In this document: piece by piece, positions 51,136-61,211 of the stretch | How positions within the stretch are numbered: position 1 is the first letter of the stretch | How the letters are laid out: each line of letters begins with the position of its first letter | Source: Stomoxys calcitrans | Lineage: Eukaryota > Arthropoda > Insecta > Diptera > Muscidae | Assembly (NCBI RefSeq): GCF_963082655.1 | Contig: NC_081552.1 | Span: 59,004,561-59,068,560 of the forward strand | Length of the DNA: 64,000 bases | Direction: 5' to 3' | Position numbers and translations under genes: made by a program | The notes under the pieces: generated by a model | The model's database searches: none | Told to the model about the DNA's origin: nothing | Seen by the model: only the letters and a program-made list of their open reading frames with translations

Positions 51136-51351
51136 ATGAGGCCTAACTGGACACATCGCAATAAAAAACTTGACACCAACAAAAAGAGAAGTTTAGCCGT
51201 ATGTTCTGGTGAGTTTTATGTCTATGTGAGATCGTTATTGAAATTTGTCCATTTCAATTGTTTTCAGAGGCGTGCCACGGAGGAGGGCTTGTGGATATAA
51301 AGCAAATGAACAATTTATACTTTCGCAAAATATTAAGTTGGCCCGTCGTTG
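51136..51351 (+). other. Candidate split reading frame, two short exons
   Basis: Positions 51136-51208 are open from an ATG. A GT at 51209 and an AG at 51267 bound a 59-bp stretch with the donor GTGAGT and a pyrimidine-rich end (CAATTGTTTTCAG). The following 51268-51351 stays open in the joined frame and ends at TTG followed by GTAAGTA. Dipteran introns are commonly about 55-65 bp. Codons are not repeat-derived and no family is recognised. Family A elements abut both sides, so upstream and downstream exons cannot be followed. It could be a host gene fragment, part of another element, or chance. Confidence 0.25.
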
Positions 51352-51360
51352 GTAAGTATA

Positions 51361-53584
51361 TTTTTATACCCTCCACCATAAGATGGGGGGTATACTAATT
51401 TCGTCATTCTGTTTGTAACTACTCGAAATATTCGTCTGAGACCCCATAAAGTATATATATATTCTCGATCGTCGCGACATTTTATGTCGATCTAGCCATG
51501 TCCGTCCGTCTGTCCGTCCGTCCGTCCGTCCGTCCGTCCGTCCGTCCGTCTGTCTGTCGAAAGCACGCTAACTTCCGAAGGAGTAAAGCTAGCCACTTGA
51601 AATTTTGCACAAATACTTCTTATTAGTGTAGGTCGGTTGGTATTGTAAATGGGCCTTATCGGTCCATGTTTTGATATAGCTGCCATATAAACCGATCTTG
51701 GGTCGTGACTTCTTGAGCCTCTAGAGTGCGCAATTTTTATCCGATTGGAATGAAATTTTGCACGACGTGTTTTGTTATGATATCCAACAACTGCGCCATG
51801 TATGGTTCAAATCGGTTCATAACCTGATGTAGGTGCCATATAAACAGATCTTGGGTCTTGACTTCTTGAGCCTCTAGAGTGCGCAATTCTCATCCGATTG
51901 AAATGAAATTTTGCACGACGTGTTTTCTTATGACATCCAACAACTGTGCTAAGTATGGTTAAAATCGGCCCATAACCTGATATAGCTGCCATATAAACCG
52001 ATCTTGGGTCTTGACTTCTTGAGCCTCTAGAGGGCGCAATTCTTATCCGAATGGAATGGAATTTCGCACGACGTGTTTTGTTATGATACCCAATAACTGT
52101 GCCAAGTATGGTTTAAATCGGTTCATAACCTGATATAGCTGCCATATAAACCGATCTTGGGTTTTGACTTCTTGAGCCTCTAGAGGGCGCAATTCTTATC
52201 CGAATGGAATGGAATTTCGCACGACGTGTTTCGTTATGATATCCAACAACTGTGCCAAGTATGGTTGAAATCGGTTCATAACCTGATATAGCTGTCATAT
52301 AAACAGATCTGGGGATTTGACTTCTTGAGCTTTTAGAGGGCGCAATTCCTATCCGATTTGGCTGAAATTTAGCATGACGTATTTTATTTTTACTTTCAAC
52401 AACTGTGTCAAATAAGGTTCAAATCGGTTCATAACCTGATATAGCTGCCATATAAACCGATCTGGGATCTTGACTTCTTGACCCCTAGAGGTCGCAATTA
52501 TTATCCGATTTGCCTGAAATTTTGTACGACGGATCCTCTCATGACCATCAACAAACGTGTTTATTATGGTCTGAATCGGTCTATAGCCCGATACAGATCC
52601 CATATAAATCGTTCTCTCTATTTTACTTCGTGAGCCCCAATGGGCCCAATTCTTATACGAAGTGGCTGAAATTTTACACAGGGTTCTATATCGATTTCCG
52701 CCATACTTAGCACAGTTATTGGAAGTTATAACAAAACACCTCATGCAAAATTTCAGTCAAATCGGATGAGAATTGCACCATCACTTGGCTCAAGAAGTCA
52801 AGATCCAAGATCGGTTAAATGACAGCTATACCAGATTATGAACCGATTTCAATCATACTTAGCACATTTGTTGAAAGTAATACCAAAACACTACGTGCAA
52901 AATTTTAGTTAAATCGGATAGAAATTGAGCACTCTAGAAGCTCAAGAAGTCAAGACCCAAGATCGGTTTATATGACAGCTATACCAGATTATGAACCGAT
53001 TTGAACCATACTTAGCACAATTGTTGGATATCATAACAAAACACGTCGTGCAAAATTTCATTCCAATCGGATAAGATTTGCGCCCTCTACGAGTTCAAGA
53101 AGTCAAGACCCAAGATCGGTTTATATGGCAGCTATATCAGGTTATAGACCGATTTGAACCATACTTGGCACACTTGTTGGATACCAAAACACGTCGTGCA
53201 AAATTTCATTCCAATCGGATAAGAATTGCGCACTCTAGAGGCTCAAGAAGTCAAAACCCAAGATCGGTTTATATGGCAGCTATATCAAAACATGGACCGA
53301 TATGGCCCATTTACAATACCAACCGACCTACACTAATAAAAAGTATTTGTGCAAAATTTCAAGCGGCTAGCTTTACTCCTTCGGAAGTTAGCGTGCTTTC
53401 GACAGACAGACGGACGGACGGACGGCCGGACGGACAGGCGGACGGACATGGCTAGATCGACATAAAATTTCGCGACGATCAAGAATATATATACTTTATG
53501 GGGCCTTAGACGAATATTTCGAGTAGTTACACACAGAATGACGAAATAAGTATACCCCCCATCCTATGGCGGAGAGTATAAAAA
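51361..53584. mobile_element. Palindromic family A: two opposed heads, no tail
   Basis: A forward A element (head 51361, (GTCY)n 51500-51558, units to 52682) loses its tail within ACACAGG and switches to an inverted array (from about 52683) ending in an inverted head at 53584. Both outer ends are heads, giving long inverted repeats. The forward half is nearly identical in unit order and variants to 53956-55270. Confidence 0.8.
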
Positions 53585-53639
53585 GAAAATTATAGTCAGC
53601 AATTACGCTCTACTAAAAAAATCCCTTACTGTTTTCTAT

Positions 53640-53884
53640 ACCACGCCCCTAAGTTGGTCCATGCCTGGTATTGTGCCCGCATCTATTAACCGCTAAGGCC
53701 GAGAAATGATATGGGAGATGCTCCAACGTTTCATCATCTTCCCCACATGCCCAAAACATCCTATCACTTGCTGTACTAATTCTGAAAAGTGAGCTCGAAG
53801 TATTATGTGTAACGTTATGATACCGAAAGCCATACTGACCTCCTTCTTATTTCCGTTCAGTAATCGCCTCGACTTCTCACGATC
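53640..53884 (-). pseudogene. LINE fragment: C-terminal RNase H / zinc region remnant
   Basis: On the minus strand the frame reads KKEVSMAFGIITLHIILRAH, then a degraded Cys-rich stretch (CFGHVGKMMKRW) and ISHIISRP. This resembles the end of the pol protein in jockey/I-type LINEs, where a helical segment ending G-H-x5-H is followed by a C-x2-C-G...E-H...H-C-P motif. Here the second Cys and part of the H-C-P are lost, and beyond 53693 the similarity continues in shifted frames. It is a short dead fragment. The assignment is from family knowledge and is moderately secure. Confidence 0.45.
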
Positions 53885-53894
53885 AAGACCTCCC

Positions 53895-53950
53895 ATCCTT
53901 AATGGAATGTTCATGGAGAAATCATCATTTTGCATTTTTGTCTGTTTGCG
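53895..53950 (+). repeat. SINE 3'-end fragment
   Basis: TCCTTAATGGAATGTTCATG followed by an A-rich stretch and TTTTGCATTTTTG matches the last 45 bases of the SINE at 56236-56551. Only the 3' part is present; it lies between the LINE remnant and a family A head. Confidence 0.5.
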
Positions 53951-53955
53951 CTTTC

Positions 53956-55462
53956 TTTTTATACCCTCCACCATAAGATGGGGGGTATACTAATTTCGTC
54001 ATTCTGTTTGTAACTACTCGAAATATTCGTCTGAGACCCCATAAAGTATATATATTCTTGATCGTCGTGAAATTTTATGTCGATCTAGCCATGTCCGTCC
54101 GTCTGTCCGTCCGTCCGTCCGTCCGTCCGTCCGCCCGTCTGTCTGTCGAAAGCACGCTAACTTCCGAAGGAGTAAAGCTAGCCGCTTGAAATTTTGCACA
54201 AATACTTCTTATTAGTGTAGGTCGGTTGGTATTGTAAATGGGCCTTATCGGTCCATGTTTTGATATAGCTGCCATATAAACCGATCTTGGGTCTTGACTT
54301 CTTGAGCCTCTAGAGTGCGCAATTTTTATCCGATTGGAATGAAATTTTGCACGACGTGTTTTGTTATGATATCCAACAACTGCGCCATGTATGGTTCAAA
54401 TCGGTTCATAACCTGATATAGGTGCCATATAAACAGATCTTGGGTCTTGACTTCTTGAGCCTCTAGAGTGCGCAATTCTCATCCGATTGAAATGAAATTT
54501 TGCACGACGTGTGTCCTTATGACATCCAACAACTGTGCTAAGTATGGTTAAAATCGGCCCATAACCTGATATAGCTGCCATATAAACCGATCTTGGGTCT
54601 TGATTTCTTGAGCCTCTAGAGGGCGCAATTCTTATCCGAATGGAATGGAATTTCGCACGACGTGTTTTGTTATGATACCCAATAACTGTGCCAAGTATGG
54701 TTTAAATCGGTTCATAACCTGATATAGCTGCCATATAAACCGATCTTGGGTTTTGACTTCTTGAGCCTCTAGGGGGCGCAATTCTTATCCGAATGGAATG
54801 GAATTTCGCACGACGTGTTTCGTTATGATATCCAACAACTGTGCCAAGTATGGTTGAAATCGGTTCATAACCTGATATAGCTGTCATATAAACAGATCTG
54901 GGGATTTGACTTCTTGAGCTTTTAGAGGGCGCAATTCCTATCCGATTTGGCTGAAATTTAGCATGACGTATTTTATTTTTACTTTCAACAACTGTGTCAA
55001 ATAAGGTTCAAATCGGTTCATAACCTGATATAGCTGCCATATAAACCGATCTGGGATCTTGACTTCTTGACCCCTAGAGGTCGCAATTATTATCCGATTT
55101 GCCTGAAATTTTGTACAACGGATCCTCTCATGACCATCAACAAACGTGTTTATTATGGTCTGAATCGGTCTATAGCCCGATACAGATCCCATATAAATCG
55201 TTCTCTCTATTTTACTTCGTGAGCCCCAATGGGCCCAATTCTTATACGAAGTGGCTGAAATTTTACACAGGTCTCCAACATATAACTTAATTGTGGTCCG
55301 AACCGGACCATATCTTGATATCGTTTTAATAGCAGAGCAACTCCTTTCTTATATCCATTTTTGCCTAAGAAGAGATGCCGGGAAAAGAACTCGACAAATG
55401 CGATCCATGGTGGAGGGTATATAAGATTCGGCCCGGCCGAACTTAGCACGCTTTTACTTGTT
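53956..55462 (+). mobile_element. Complete family A element
   Basis: Head at 53956, (GTCY)n at about 54095-54147, seven units, a standard tail with hairpin near 55427-55441 and an end at 55462. Length 1,507 bp. It is a close sister of the forward half of 51361-53584: unit variants such as GATATAGGTGCCATATAAAC and GTTTTGACTTCTTGAG occur in the same order. Confidence 0.85.
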
Positions 55463-55735
55463 TCTTCGTATAAAAGGAAACTAATGATCCATAATAATTC
55501 ACAGGTTCTATGAGGAGAAAATAAAGCACCGAAAGTATAAAATGGAATATTCGGCAAATTGAAGAAGAATTCAACCAAATAAGTGGAATAACTTGGGTCC
55601 AGCTGAGAACAAATAAAGATGGTATTTGCTAAAGATTTTTAATAAATGTCAACAAAAGTTTAATGAAAAATTTCACAATAAACGTGCGGTGGCAAAAAAA
55701 AATTTATGCAAATTTTTATGCAAAATTTTCTTATC
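55463..55735. other. Unassigned A/T-rich sequence
   Basis: About 270 bp with no match to the repeats here and no convincing gene. Confidence 0.4.
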
Positions 55736-55948
55736 TCATTGAAAGTGCTGAGAAAACGTTCACTACAAATCCGAACGGCGTACCGCAGTGCGACACCTCT
55801 TCGAAGAGAAGTTTTACATGGCATAAAACCTCACAAATGTTACCAGTATTAGGAGGGGAAAACCACCGCTGAATATTTTTTCTGATTGTCTCCCAGGCGT
55901 TCAGCGTCATAGGCGGACATGCTAACCTCTGCGCCACGGTGGCCTCCC
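55736..55948 (-). repeat. tRNA-derived SINE, reverse orientation, diverged
   Basis: Read on the minus strand the head is GTGGCGCAGAGGTTAGCATG followed by TCCGCCTATGACGCTGAACG, matching the tRNA-like head of the SINE at 56236. The body shares CATTTGT, ATGCCATG, an ACTTCTC block and a TACGCCGTTCGGA block. The box B region (GGTTCGAATCC in the other copy) is lost here. The copy abuts the remnant of a family A element. Confidence 0.65.
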
Positions 55949-56721
55949 ATTCCGTTTGTAACACATCGAAATCTTGGACCTCAGTAAGTATGCATATTTT
56001 TTATCACCATGACATTTTAAGTCGATCTAACCATGTCCTTTCGTCTGTCTGCCTGTGGAAGGCACTCTTACTATCGAAGAAGTTAAGCTAGGCGCATGAA
56101 ATTTTGCACAAATACTTCCTATTACCGTAAGTCGGTACCGTGCCCAATATTGTTCAAATCCGCGCATAATCTGGCATAACTCCCATATAAACCGATCTCC
56201 TAATTGTAATTTTGAGTCCCTAGAGGGCGCAAATCGTAGCGCAGAGGTTAGCGTATCCGCCTATGACGCTAAACGCCTGGGTTCGAATCCTGGCGAGATC
56301 ATCATAAAATTTTCAGCGGTGCTTATCCCCTGATAATGCTGACGACATTTGTTATGTACTATGCCATGAAAAAACTTCTCAAAAGAGATGTCGCCCAGCG
56401 GCACGCCGTTCGGACTCGGTTATAAAAAGGAGAGCCCTTATCATTGAGCTTAAACTTGTATCGGACTGTACTCATTGATATGTCAGAAGTTTGCCCCTGT
56501 TCCTTAATGGAATGTTCATGGGAAAATATTTTTGCATTTGATTTGCAGTGGGTGCAAATCTGATCCAATTTCGCTGAAATGTTGCACGATGACATTTATT
56601 ATGGTCTCCAACATCCAAGGCAAGTATAGCTCTTATAGCAGAGCAATTCTTATTTATTATAATTTGTTTGCCAATAGAAAAAGATTCGGCCCGGCCGACT
56701 ATAGCACGCTTTTACTAGTTT
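55949..56721 (+). mobile_element. Old, degraded family A element carrying a SINE
   Basis: Recognisable pieces are ATTCCGTTTGTAACACATCG, GTCGATCTAACCATGTCC with a short GTCT tract, CTTGAAATTTTGCAC-like words, one unit with CCATATAAACCGATCTCC, and a worn tail (AAAGATTCGGCCCGGCCGAC, then CACGCTTTTACTAGTT). It is much more diverged than the other A copies and is interrupted at 56236-56551 by the SINE. Confidence 0.7.
56236..56551 (+). repeat. tRNA-derived SINE, full length
   Basis: The head is tRNA-like, with a box A region GTAGCGCAGAGGTTAGCG and a clear box B GGTTCGAATCC at 56280-56290, which together form an internal RNA polymerase III promoter. The body holds CCCAGCGGCACGCCGTTCGG, TATAAAAAGGAGA and ATTGAGCTTAAACTTG. 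The tail is ATGGAATGTTCATGG and T/G-rich words. Near-matching 9-bp repeats GCGCAAATC (56227-56235) and GTGCAAATC (56552-56560) flank it as a target duplication. It is about 315 bp. It is not a tRNA gene: no 3' acceptor strand pairs with the 5' end. Confidence 0.8.
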
Positions 56722-57171
56722 TAAACACTTTTCTCTTGTCCTCCTTTTTTCCTTTTCCAAATAGATTCTCTTTAGAACATTTCATTGAAAACCACTTTGC
56801 TATAACATATTATAAACATTGCTGAACGTCATCTTCTGTAAGATATTAATGTCCGTCTAGCGTTATGATGACCAGTAAGATTTATGAAATCTCTACCATT
56901 CTCAAATATTTAACTACTATGTGTATAAACTAATGCATATTACCATGATAATAAAACATTACATTTTCTACTTATACATTGAATTGTTAGTACAGGTGTA
57001 TATCTATGGTCAATTTGTTTCGTGTAGAAGCGAGACCTCGATAGATACACAAAGAATTAAATTATGGATGCCGTAAAATTTAAAAGAACAATTTCTATAT
57101 TTAGAAAACATTGCAAGCAATTCCCAGAAACATTTGGAAATAACTCTCAGTAGTTTAAGATTTATATTTAT
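56722..57171. other. Unassigned A/T-rich sequence
   Basis: About 450 bp without matches to the repeats of this window and without a credible gene. It lies between the old A tail and the C fragment that received the LTR element. Confidence 0.4.
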
Positions 57172-57201
57172 CTAGCTGTGCCCAGCCCGCTCTGCTGCGC
57201 C
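57172..57201 (+). repeat. Family C 5' motif, left of the LTR element
   Basis: CTAGCTGTGCCCAGCCCGCT followed by CTGCTGCGCC is the start of a C copy. It continues at 63193 (CGCCCGATAATGCTATG) after the 5,991-bp insertion, matching the uninterrupted copies at 22078 and 31965. Confidence 0.75.
57198..57201. repeat. Target-site duplication CGCC, left copy
   Basis: CGCC directly precedes the 5' LTR and is repeated directly after the 3' LTR at 63193-63196. Removing one copy plus the element restores a normal family C start. Four-base duplications are usual for gypsy-type elements. Confidence 0.85.
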
Positions 57202-57602
57202 AGTTACGACACCCACCTTATTGTCTCCACCAAAACCAGTTACGACACCCACCTTATTGTCTCCACCAAAACCAGTTACGACACCCACCTTATTATCTCC
57301 ACCAAAACCACCGAGAACGTTAACCTATTGATTTAGGTCATAATTAACGCTGAATAACCAATAAATATATTTGTCTCATATAACCAATACCATTGTTAAC
57401 ACCAACTAATTAATAAGAAATTGTTTTGTAACTTTTATTGTATAATTCCAAGAAATCTAGCTTTTACTTTAATCATCATTTATTATATTGTAACTTAGTT
57501 TTCTTTAAGATTTAAAATGAAAATAAAAATTATTCTTTGTTCAGACTTCAAATTGCAAAGAGTTATTTTTTTTTTACCACGGAGGTTCCACCATCCTTAT
57601 CT
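57202..57602 (+). repeat. 5' LTR
   Basis: It starts AGTTACGACACCC and ends CCACCATCCTTATCT; the whole sequence recurs at 62792-63192. The first 108 bp are three 36-bp tandem repeats starting at 57202, 57238 and 57274. AATAAA words at 57360 and 57522 are candidate polyadenylation signals. No strong TATA box is visible, as is common for this group. Confidence 0.92.
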
Positions 57603-57615
57603 GGCGCAGTCGGCA
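57602..57615 (+). promoter_or_regulatory. Primer-binding site for tRNA-Ser
   Basis: TGGCGCAGTCGGCA is complementary to the CCA-tailed 3' end of a dipteran serine tRNA. Its first base overlaps the last shared base of the LTR. A serine primer is used by the 17.6/297/tom branch of errantiviruses, whereas gypsy itself uses lysine. Confidence 0.85.
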
Positions 57616-57826
57616 GTTCAGTGGACAATCTCGTTGTCCCTTGGAGGAAACACGAAAACACACATCAAGCCAACAACGAGATAGTGGGTATCAACCCTTT
57701 ATCCACTGGAACCTAGGAGGACACAACAAATCACAACATGACGAAATCAACAAGGAGAACGAGCATCACTAACTTCCTGATCGGGCTTATGTAAGTGTTT
57801 GTGTGTGTGTGGAAAAGAAAATAATA

Positions 57827-57860
<34 letters not shown>

Positions 57861-57911
57861 AATAAAAATGGAACTAAGATTATTTTAAGTAAATTAAGAA
57901 AAATATAATAT

Positions 57912-57946
<35 letters not shown>

Positions 57947-58340
57947 GGAATAGTTGTGAAAAACTCTAAAGAAACATCTTTACCTTTTAAACGCAATTTG
58001 AAGGTTAATTTTTTTTTTTTTTTCTGTACCAACCTTTAGAACAGTGTCGAAGGTATATCGACAAAACAAAAAAAAAAAAAAAAAAAAAAGAAAAAGAAGA
58101 ATTTGTGTGGTCAGACCGAGAAGTGAAAGTCGATCCTTGTCATAGACCTTGAATGATCATCATTGGCTTATTCGACAGGAGTACAGAAGGAATATCTGTA
58201 TAGTGGCACCCACTACTCAATAGTCCACAAATTTCTTCTATTAGACAGAAGAAGAGATAGACAAAATATAAGTTTTTTTTCCCCTCTCTCTCGAATATAT
58301 ATAAGCGAACAAATTGTGAAATCAAGAAATATCGGTACTT
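57616..58340 (+). other. Leader with long homopolymer runs
   Basis: The leader contains the env first exon and donor, then A-runs of about 30 bases at 57829-57858 and 32 bases at 57913-57944, a T-run near 58010-58023 and another A-run at about 58063-58089. Such runs are unusual in a retroelement leader and may partly reflect slippage or assembly uncertainty. Packaging signals would be expected here but cannot be recognised. Confidence 0.6.
57738..57790 (+). CDS. Leader mini-ORF / first coding exon of env
   Basis: An ATG at 57738 opens 17 codons plus two bases, up to a strong splice donor (CTTAT followed by GTAAGTGT at 57791). In unspliced RNA the frame terminates at once, because the donor itself contains TAA (57792-57794), giving an 18-codon upstream ORF before gag. 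In RNA spliced to the acceptor at 61225/61226 the frame enters env. The last residues of this exon are hydrophobic and would form the first half of a signal peptide. The splice model is inference from sequence; the group is known to make env from a spliced RNA. Confidence 0.65.
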
Positions 58341-60971
58341 ATGCCCGACAAAAAGAATCAGAAACAGAAACTTCGATTTATCCCTTATAAATTGAGAAAA
58401 TTTACTAGCCTAACCTCCATCGCCGGAAGAGACAGTGAATCCCTCGCAGAGGATCCGGACGAAGGTATTGACAAAAGTAACCAGACCCTCACAAATTCTA
58501 ACAGTACTATTGACGGAGGTGATTTGACCACTTTTGAAGGTAGCTCGTGTTCCATTTTAGATCAAATGAATCAATCGACGCAACCAACTCAAGGCCCGGC
58601 AACCAATCAGGTCGAGATTTTCAACTCACTGAGAATCCCCGACGCGATTAAGGATTTGCCTAAATTCGACGGAAACCAAAAACTCCTGTACGAATGCCTC
58701 AATAACGTTGAGGAGATCCTATTATATATACGTGGCACGGACAACACTCCGTATGGCCAGATTTTACTAAGGGCCATACGAAACAAAATTGAGGGACAGG
58801 CCAATGAGGTCCTCAATATGTACGGAACTCCACTCATTTGGGATGACATAAAGAATAACCTCATACTTCACTACTCAGACAAACGGACTGAGACATCCCT
58901 AATAAGAGACTTACACAATGTCAGGCAGTATAATAAGGCTATCGAGCCATTCTACGGAGAGATTATAGAAATTCAATCTTCTCTTTGTAATAACATACTT
59001 ATTCATGAAAAAGACCCTGGAGTAATAAACGCAAAGAAATCCCTCTATTCCGAGATGTGTTTAAACTCTTTCCTTAGTGGCCTAAATGAACCACTTGGAT
59101 CTAGGGTAAGAGCGATGCAACCGCGTTCACTGGCTGAGGCATTATCTTGTTGTGTCAAGGAGCAGAATATATCATACCAGAGGGCACCACAGACAAATAG
59201 GGTCGGATACCATACACAGTACAGACCGTATGAGAACCGATTTCAACAGAACAGGAATCGCAATCAGAATTGGCAACGAAATCAGGATTACGGGAATACT
59301 AGACACTTGCCTCCAGTGGACAAGCGACCCCAATCAAACCAGTTCGACCGAAATTTCATCCCTCAGGTCCATTTTAATAGAAACAGGAATCAGTATCTTC
59401 CAAACAGCTCGAGATACCAACCTTATGAGCCCAGGCATTTGAACCACGACATACCAAGAATAAAAGCGAGTCCTAGCCAACAGACTAGATTTAATCCAAA
59501 TCTGAATTTCCATGAGACAACCACATCCAACAATTATCGGCAGCTAGATAAGTACCTAGACAACGACCCAAACAATTTCGTAGAAAATCAAAACTTACAC
59601 CGACGGCAGGAATTTATCAACACAAGCACAATTCATAGCGCGGACGAAAATTTGAATGACGGTATTCCCATTTCAGAGAGACCTTTAAATGAATTCAACC
59701 TACAGGTGATTTTCGAAAGGGATCGCACAGGGTCACCCATGACCATAGAGAACATTTTTAGGAATAGACAGAGGAGAATTTTGCGTAGAGAGCAGTTCAA
59801 CGAAGGAATCATGCTAGACATATTTAAGGAATACTTTCCCCCCAATAAGCAGACGGCTATTTACACGAATGATGAAATCTTTGCAATAGTACAGTTGACT
59901 TATTCCAAATATTTTTCACAAGCTAAGACATTCCGTCTCATTAGGTGTACCGAAATTCTTGAGGACATAATGACTGAGGAGAAACAAGAGGAAATAATTC
60001 GCGACTACCACGAACGATCGAATCATAGAGGCATAAATGAGACATTGTCTCACCTTAAGAGGAAATATTATTTCTTAAATATGAAAGATAAGATCACCAA
60101 AACACTGAACCATTGCGAGAAGTGTAAGACCTTTAAATATGATAGGAATCCCCCAAAACTGAAATTTTTAGTTCCAGAAACACCATTAAAACCCCTGGAA
60201 ATACTTCATATCGATCTCTACAGTATTAACAATAATCAAATACTGACTGTCATAGACAAATGTTCCAAATTTGCTTGCGGATACGCACTTAGTTGCAGGA
60301 ATAGTATTACGGTTCTTAAAGCATTCAAGAATTTTATTAGTTCCTTTGGTATACCCAAAATGGTTGTCTGTGACCAAGGCTCCGAATTCGTTGCAAACAT
60401 CTTCAAAGATTTCTGCAGACAATTCCAAATAGAATTACACTTTACATCTTTCCAACAGACTAGCAGTAATTCACCTGTAGAAAGGTTACACTCCACACTT
60501 ACTGAAATATACAGACTAATACTATCTAAGAGAAAGGAAAAGGGATTCTCAACAGAACACGAGGAAATACTGTCTGAAACATTGATAACGTACAATAACG
60601 CTATTCATTCCACGACCAAACACACACCCTACGAGTTATTTTTTGGACGACCATACAAATTCATGAAGACATTAAATTTTTCAAACGAACATGACTATTT
60701 AACGAAACTAAATACTTTCCTTGACGAACTATACCCCGAAATTCAAAAACATGTCCGAGACACAACAAAGACAAGAATCGAAAACCTGAATGATTCTAGA
60801 GAGGATCCTGAAGACGTCACTGATGGCCAAATCGTTTTCAGGAAAGAATCAAGAAGAAACAAATTGACGCCTAGATATTCAAAGCAAACAGTTGAAAAAG
60901 ATGGCAAATTTACCATTCTTACTAAAGGGCAAAAGAAATTACATAAATGTAGATTAAGGAAAAAAACATAA
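58341..60971 (+). CDS. gag-int: Gag-integrase fusion ORF (protease/RT/RNase H deleted)
   Basis: 876 codons from an ATG. Residues 1 to about 425 are Gag-like: a predicted capsid-type helical region (about 100-275), then an Asn/Arg/Gln-rich basic tail (about 285-365) in place of a zinc knuckle. From about residue 435 the sequence is the pol linker that normally follows RNase H (ISERPLNEFN), then the integrase zinc finger H557-x4-H562-x29-C592-x2-C595, and a catalytic core with D625, D678 and E714 (D,D-35-E). The C-terminal part after 770 is basic. No DTG protease motif and no Y-x-D-D polymerase motif occurs. The join, near 59600-59640, keeps the frame open, so a single fusion protein could be made. 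Integrase would act on LTR ends; whether it works in this context is unknown. Confidence 0.88.
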   Translation: MPDKKNQKQKLRFIPYKLRKFTSLTSIAGRDSESLAEDPDEGIDKSNQTLTNSNSTIDGGDLTTFEGSSCSILDQMNQSTQPTQGPATNQVEIFNSLRIPDAIKDLPKFDGNQKLLYECLNNVEEILLYIRGTDNTPYGQILLRAIRNKIEGQANEVLNMYGTPLIWDDIKNNLILHYSDKRTETSLIRDLHNVRQYNKAIEPFYGEIIEIQSSLCNNILIHEKDPGVINAKKSLYSEMCLNSFLSGLNEPLGSRVRAMQPRSLAEALSCCVKEQNISYQRAPQTNRVGYHTQYRPYENRFQQNRNRNQNWQRNQDYGNTRHLPPVDKRPQSNQFDRNFIPQVHFNRNRNQYLPNSSRYQPYEPRHLNHDIPRIKASPSQQTRFNPNLNFHETTTSNNYRQLDKYLDNDPNNFVENQNLHRRQEFINTSTIHSADENLNDGIPISERPLNEFNLQVIFERDRTGSPMTIENIFRNRQRRILRREQFNEGIMLDIFKEYFPPNKQTAIYTNDEIFAIVQLTYSKYFSQAKTFRLIRCTEILEDIMTEEKQEEIIRDYHERSNHRGINETLSHLKRKYYFLNMKDKITKTLNHCEKCKTFKYDRNPPKLKFLVPETPLKPLEILHIDLYSINNNQILTVIDKCSKFACGYALSCRNSITVLKAFKNFISSFGIPKMVVCDQGSEFVANIFKDFCRQFQIELHFTSFQQTSSNSPVERLHSTLTEIYRLILSKRKEKGFSTEHEEILSETLITYNNAIHSTTKHTPYELFFGRPYKFMKTLNFSNEHDYLTKLNTFLDELYPEIQKHVRDTTKTRIENLNDSREDPEDVTDGQIVFRKESRRNKLTPRYSKQTVEKDGKFTILTKGQKKLHKCRLRKKT

Positions 60972-61211
60972 AAAATAAAAAAAAAAAAAAAATAAATAAA
61001 TAAATAAATAAATAAAAACTAAAATTTTAATTGTATCAAGAATTATTATAGCCTTTGCAAAAAGAAAAAGAAATGTCCTATACTATTACTACATGTTTAG
61101 TACATAAATAAACAAATAAACAATAATTCAGTAAATTAATATGAATATATACTAGGGATAGAACATTGACCAGAACTACCCTCACGCTCTTCTCACACAA
61201 ACTAACACTAA
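60972..61211 (+). other. Spacer between the Gag-integrase ORF and env
   Basis: A/T-rich sequence with an A-run after 60968 and AAAT repeats to about 61015. The env reading frame is closed by a TAA at 61209-61211. A pyrimidine-rich stretch (ATCTTTCACTTTTAG) just downstream forms the likely env splice acceptor. Confidence 0.6.

Noticed and set aside
56236..56310. tRNA gene
   Set aside because: Boxes A and B are present, but the acceptor stem does not close and the sequence continues into a SINE body with flanking target duplication.
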